Shown: positions 61,560-64,000 of the stretch, in pieces | How the letters are laid out: the number at the start of each line of letters is the position of its first letter | Numbering within the stretch: the stretch's first letter is position 1 | The notes under the pieces: model-generated | What the model saw: the letters and a program-made list of their open reading frames with translations, nothing else | Told to the model about the DNA's origin: nothing | The model's database searches: none | Position numbers and translations under genes: made by a program | Assembly (NCBI RefSeq): GCF_033439725.1 | Contig: NW_026944386.1 | Location: 806,001 to 870,000 of the forward strand | Direction of reading: 5' to 3' | DNA length: 64,000 nucleotides | DNA from: Neurospora tetraspora | Lineage: Eukaryota > Ascomycota > Sordariomycetes > Sordariales > Sordariaceae

Positions 61560-61840
61560 CAGCGCTGGAAATAACTCAACTTACTCAACTTAACTCAACT
61601 CGAGGGTCCCGAGTTGAGTTGGCGAGTTGGCCGCCTTCTAGGCAACCCGGCAGAAACTTTTTTGGGTGCTAAAAGTGTGCAGGTTTTGGCCGGGGACAGT
61701 CTGGGTTCCAGAGGAGTTCCCGGGTGGGGGTTAGGGTTATAGGTAGTCAAATTATGCTGGTAACTTTCTCAACTCAACTCAACCCACTCAACTAACTTCA
61801 ACCTCCCGAGTTGAGTTGAGTTGAGTTATTTCTAGCGCTG
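61560..61840. mobile_element. MITE-like foldback element, 281 bp
   Basis: The left end CAGCGCTGGAAATAACTCAAC is matched by the reverse complement of the right end (one mismatch in the first 21 bases: CAGCGCTAGAAATAACTCAAC). Between the ends are many ACTCA/GAGTT units, including a second hairpin around 61592-61620 and a GGGTTAGGGTTA stretch near 61728. There is no coding capacity. The CAGCG terminus would suit a hAT-type non-autonomous element, but the 8 flanking bases on each side do not match, so no target duplication supports that. No second copy is seen in the window. Confidence 0.6.
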
Positions 61841-62176
61841 TCGACCCCGCCCCGTCTCGTTCTTCCTCGACTCGTGCTCGACTCAACACACACACATACC
61901 GAACCACCACCGATGACGCGGTCTCTGCTAGCGTAGGCAGAATTCGGGAACGGTTCACCACCAACCGATTTCTCAAGTGTCCTCTTTGATATGGATGCAA
62001 GAGGGACCCCGGATTTATGATCGATACGACAAGCTTCGTTCAACACTCCATTAATCGACCTAAAGATTCTTGCTAGCACCAGAGCTGAAATGCAGGTCTA
62101 GCAAGTGATCGACAAGTGGAATCTCATTCAGCTGGTGGTTATCTTGGATTTTCCTAGAGCGATTTTACCTTCGGGA

Positions 62177-62229
62177 GATGTTTAGTCTTCAGCTAATGCA
62201 CTAGATGATGTTTAGTCTTCAGCTAATGC
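62177..62229. repeat. Direct repeat of 23 bp, 30-bp period
   Basis: GATGTTTAGTCTTCAGCTAA plus TGC occurs at 62177-62199 and again at 62207-62229, about 220-270 bp before the CVNH start. It may be a duplicated regulatory site in that promoter or a slippage duplication. Confidence 0.85.
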
Positions 62230-62329
62230 GGTAGATCTATCTGGGACCAAGTCGTCGGAGTTTCGTGATGTGGCATACATACCTACTCGGAAGAAGCTTG
62301 TCGACAGACTCTTGAGATGAGTCACGAAG

Positions 62330-62338
62330 ATATATAAA
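62330..62338 (+). promoter_or_regulatory. Probable TATA box of the CVNH gene
   Basis: ATATATAAA lies 112-120 bases before the ATG and is followed by C/T-rich sequence (CATCTCATCATCCC), a common arrangement for strongly expressed or inducible fungal genes. Confidence 0.5.
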
Positions 62339-62449
62339 CTTCGCCGTCACTCTCTTTGTCTGGTCTCCTGCATCTCATCATCCCATCCTTCCAACCATTC
62401 ATTCTCTCCCCTCAGTTAAGATACTACTCCTAGTCCTGTCTCAGCAAAA

Positions 62450-63996
62450 ATGGCTTTCTACAACAGCTGTCGAAACGTCCGACTCGATGGATCAACCCTC
62501 AGGGCGGACTGCCAGGACAAGAATGGCAGTTGGAGACAGTCCGAGATCAACCTCAACGATTGCATTGGTAACAAGGATGGATACTTCAACACCAGCCAAA
62601 ACAGATTCTTCGAGACTGCTAGAAACGTCTCTCTGAAAGGCTCAGCCTCCACGCAACTATGCAAGACAGTTATGGTTACTCCAGGGATGAAGAGCAAACG
62701 GTTGACCTCAACCTCTTCATCACCAACGACGACGGACATCTCAAGTTCAAGCAGTACATGTGAGTTTTTTTTTGTTTTTTTTTCTGTCACCACCCTAACA
62801 TACACAATACACCTCTTCGGCTTGAGCTTGTTTACCAACCTTTTGTTTTTTTTGGGTTCTCACAGGCACGAATCCATCCTGAAGACGGGCTCCTTCTACC
62901 ACCTCGACGGCCCGATCCTGCGCGGTCTCGTCCTGGGGTATAACGGCAAGTTCAATGTGACGGAAATCGACCTGAACGAATGCTACGCCAACAAGAACGG
63001 CTCGTTCCAGTCCGACGACAACCACTTTTACAACTCGTCCCGGAACCTGAGGCTCGTGCCGTCGCCTGGCGCGCTCACACTTGAGGGCGAGCTGAGGAAC
63101 TGGTACAATAGCTACTCGAATGCTTCCGTCAACTTGGCCATTTGCATCATGAACAATGATGGCAAGTTTCAGTTTGTTAGGCAGTAAGTGGACTGACTTG
63201 TCACAACCTTATGCCAAAGAAATAGATAGACTAACACCACAAACCACCACAACAGCGACGGCTTCTGGGACCGCGACGGTTGGGCCGCCAAAACCTTCGA
63301 AGGCGTGCCCCTACTCGGCTTCGTCGTCGCAGGCATCCACGAGATAGCCGGTAACCACGAGCACGCCGCGCGCGCCCTCGCCAAATGCGCAAACAGCTCC
63401 GTCGTCTGCGTCGGCGTCGTCATCGGCTTCATGCTCGGCGAGACTATGGGTTCCGTCATCGGCGCCGGCATCGCCACGCCCATTGGCATCTGGATTGAAA
63501 CGGAAATCAAGGACCACCTGATCGAAGACCCCATGTTGCTGGCGCAGTTCGAGGAGGCTACCCTCGGACGGTATATTGGCGAGACTTTGTTGAACATGGG
63601 CATGGCGGCTATCCCCGGTGATCCGATTGCTAATATAACCAAGGGGGCGGGCAATGAGGCGTTTAAGCAGACTCTTGGGATCGCGGTGAAGAATTATACT
63701 AGGCAGGTGGTGGCGGGCATGAGGTCCAGTGTGGCGACGACGGAGGTGGAGGAGAAGGTCAAGATTTTGTTGAGCGGGTATGTTTTCACCACTTTCCTTT
63801 TCTTTGATGACGCAAAAAGGTTTGACGTGATGGGGTTTTGTGCTAACGATTGTCTGTCAAAAATAGTATCGGTGACCTCATCAAGGGCGATGCGCCATCC
63901 AGCTGGTCGGATGCGGAGGAGAAGGTCAAGAAGGTGTTGAAGGAGAGGGGCGCTCAGTTGGCGAATACCCCGCCGATGGTTAACTTTCACATTTGA
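62450..63996 (+). pseudogene. Tandem CVNH lectin-like protein fused to a glycine-rich C-terminal region; frameshift in exon 1
   Basis: Exons are 62450-62759, 62866-63183, 63256-63777 and 63867-63996. The introns have GTGAGT/TCACAG, GTAAGT/CAACAG and GTATGT with GCTAACG/AATAG. Exon 1 encodes the first half of a cyanovirin-N homology domain (S-C-R-N-V-R-L, L-N-D-C-I-G-N-K-D-G). After N-V-S-L-K-G the domain continues in another frame (L-H-A-T-M-Q-D, D-L-N-L-F-I-T-N-D-D-G); exon 1 is 310 nt where 311 would keep phase, so one base is missing near 62635-62641. Exon 2 holds a second, intact CVNH domain (I-D-L-N-E-C-Y-A-N-K-N-G). Exons 3-4 encode about 215 residues with a glycine-rich hydrophobic core (G-V-V-I-G-F-M-L-G-E-T-M-G-S-V-I-G-A-G). 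CVNH domains bind glycans. No signal peptide is seen. The original length would be about 426 residues. Lesion or assembly error cannot be told apart. Confidence 0.85.
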
Positions 63997-64000
63997 GCAG

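Noticed and set aside
1-64000. CRISPR array, bacterial operons or Shine-Dalgarno sites
   Set aside because: The window is fungal nuclear DNA with spliceosomal introns and RIP. The tandem repeats seen are microsatellites without unique spacers.

Overview
The window looks like chromosomal DNA of a filamentous ascomycete of the Sordariales, most likely Neurospora or a close relative. Three things point there. The first 8.6 kb is AT-rich and almost free of CpA dinucleotides, the product of repeat-induced point mutation (RIP). A single, dispersed 5S rRNA gene of Neurospora type has a TATA box at -29. The introns are short, with GTRNGT donors and CTRAC-like branch points.

Layout. 1-8.6 kb is a RIP-mutated block of dead retrotransposons on the minus strand: a Ty3/gypsy remnant that leaves the window on the left, and a Ty1/copia element whose outer LTR edge at 8725 coincides with the return to normal base composition. 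An unmutated 541-bp solo LTR with a perfect 5-bp target duplication sits inside the block. 8.7-34.9 kb has normal composition but no gene I can support. It holds scattered microsatellites, one possible small ORF near 23.4 kb and a coding-like but broken stretch at 14.9-16.5 kb. From 35 kb onward is an accessory region: an F-box-like gene with an in-frame TAG, a small three-exon helical gene convergent with a HET-domain gene that carries an in-frame TGA, a relic of an insecticidal Tc-toxin-like TcA C-terminus, an NmrA-like gene with two frameshifts, and two unrecognised genes.

51.8-60.3 kb is a conserved core: an intact 5S rRNA gene, threonine synthase (minus strand, three exons) and a PPS1-like dual-specificity phosphatase (plus strand, two exons). 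The last 4 kb holds a foldback/MITE-like element and a four-exon gene encoding two tandem cyanovirin-N homology (CVNH) domains fused to a glycine-rich, probably membrane-active C-terminal region; its first exon is frameshifted.

The main pattern is a contrast. The housekeeping genes are free of lesions, while almost every accessory gene (F-box-like, HET, Tc-like, NmrA-like, the unknown gene at 47.7-48.9 kb, CVNH) has one or more single-base lesions. This fits pseudogenisation of a dispensable conflict/self-recognition type gene set. Assembly errors cannot be excluded from sequence alone.
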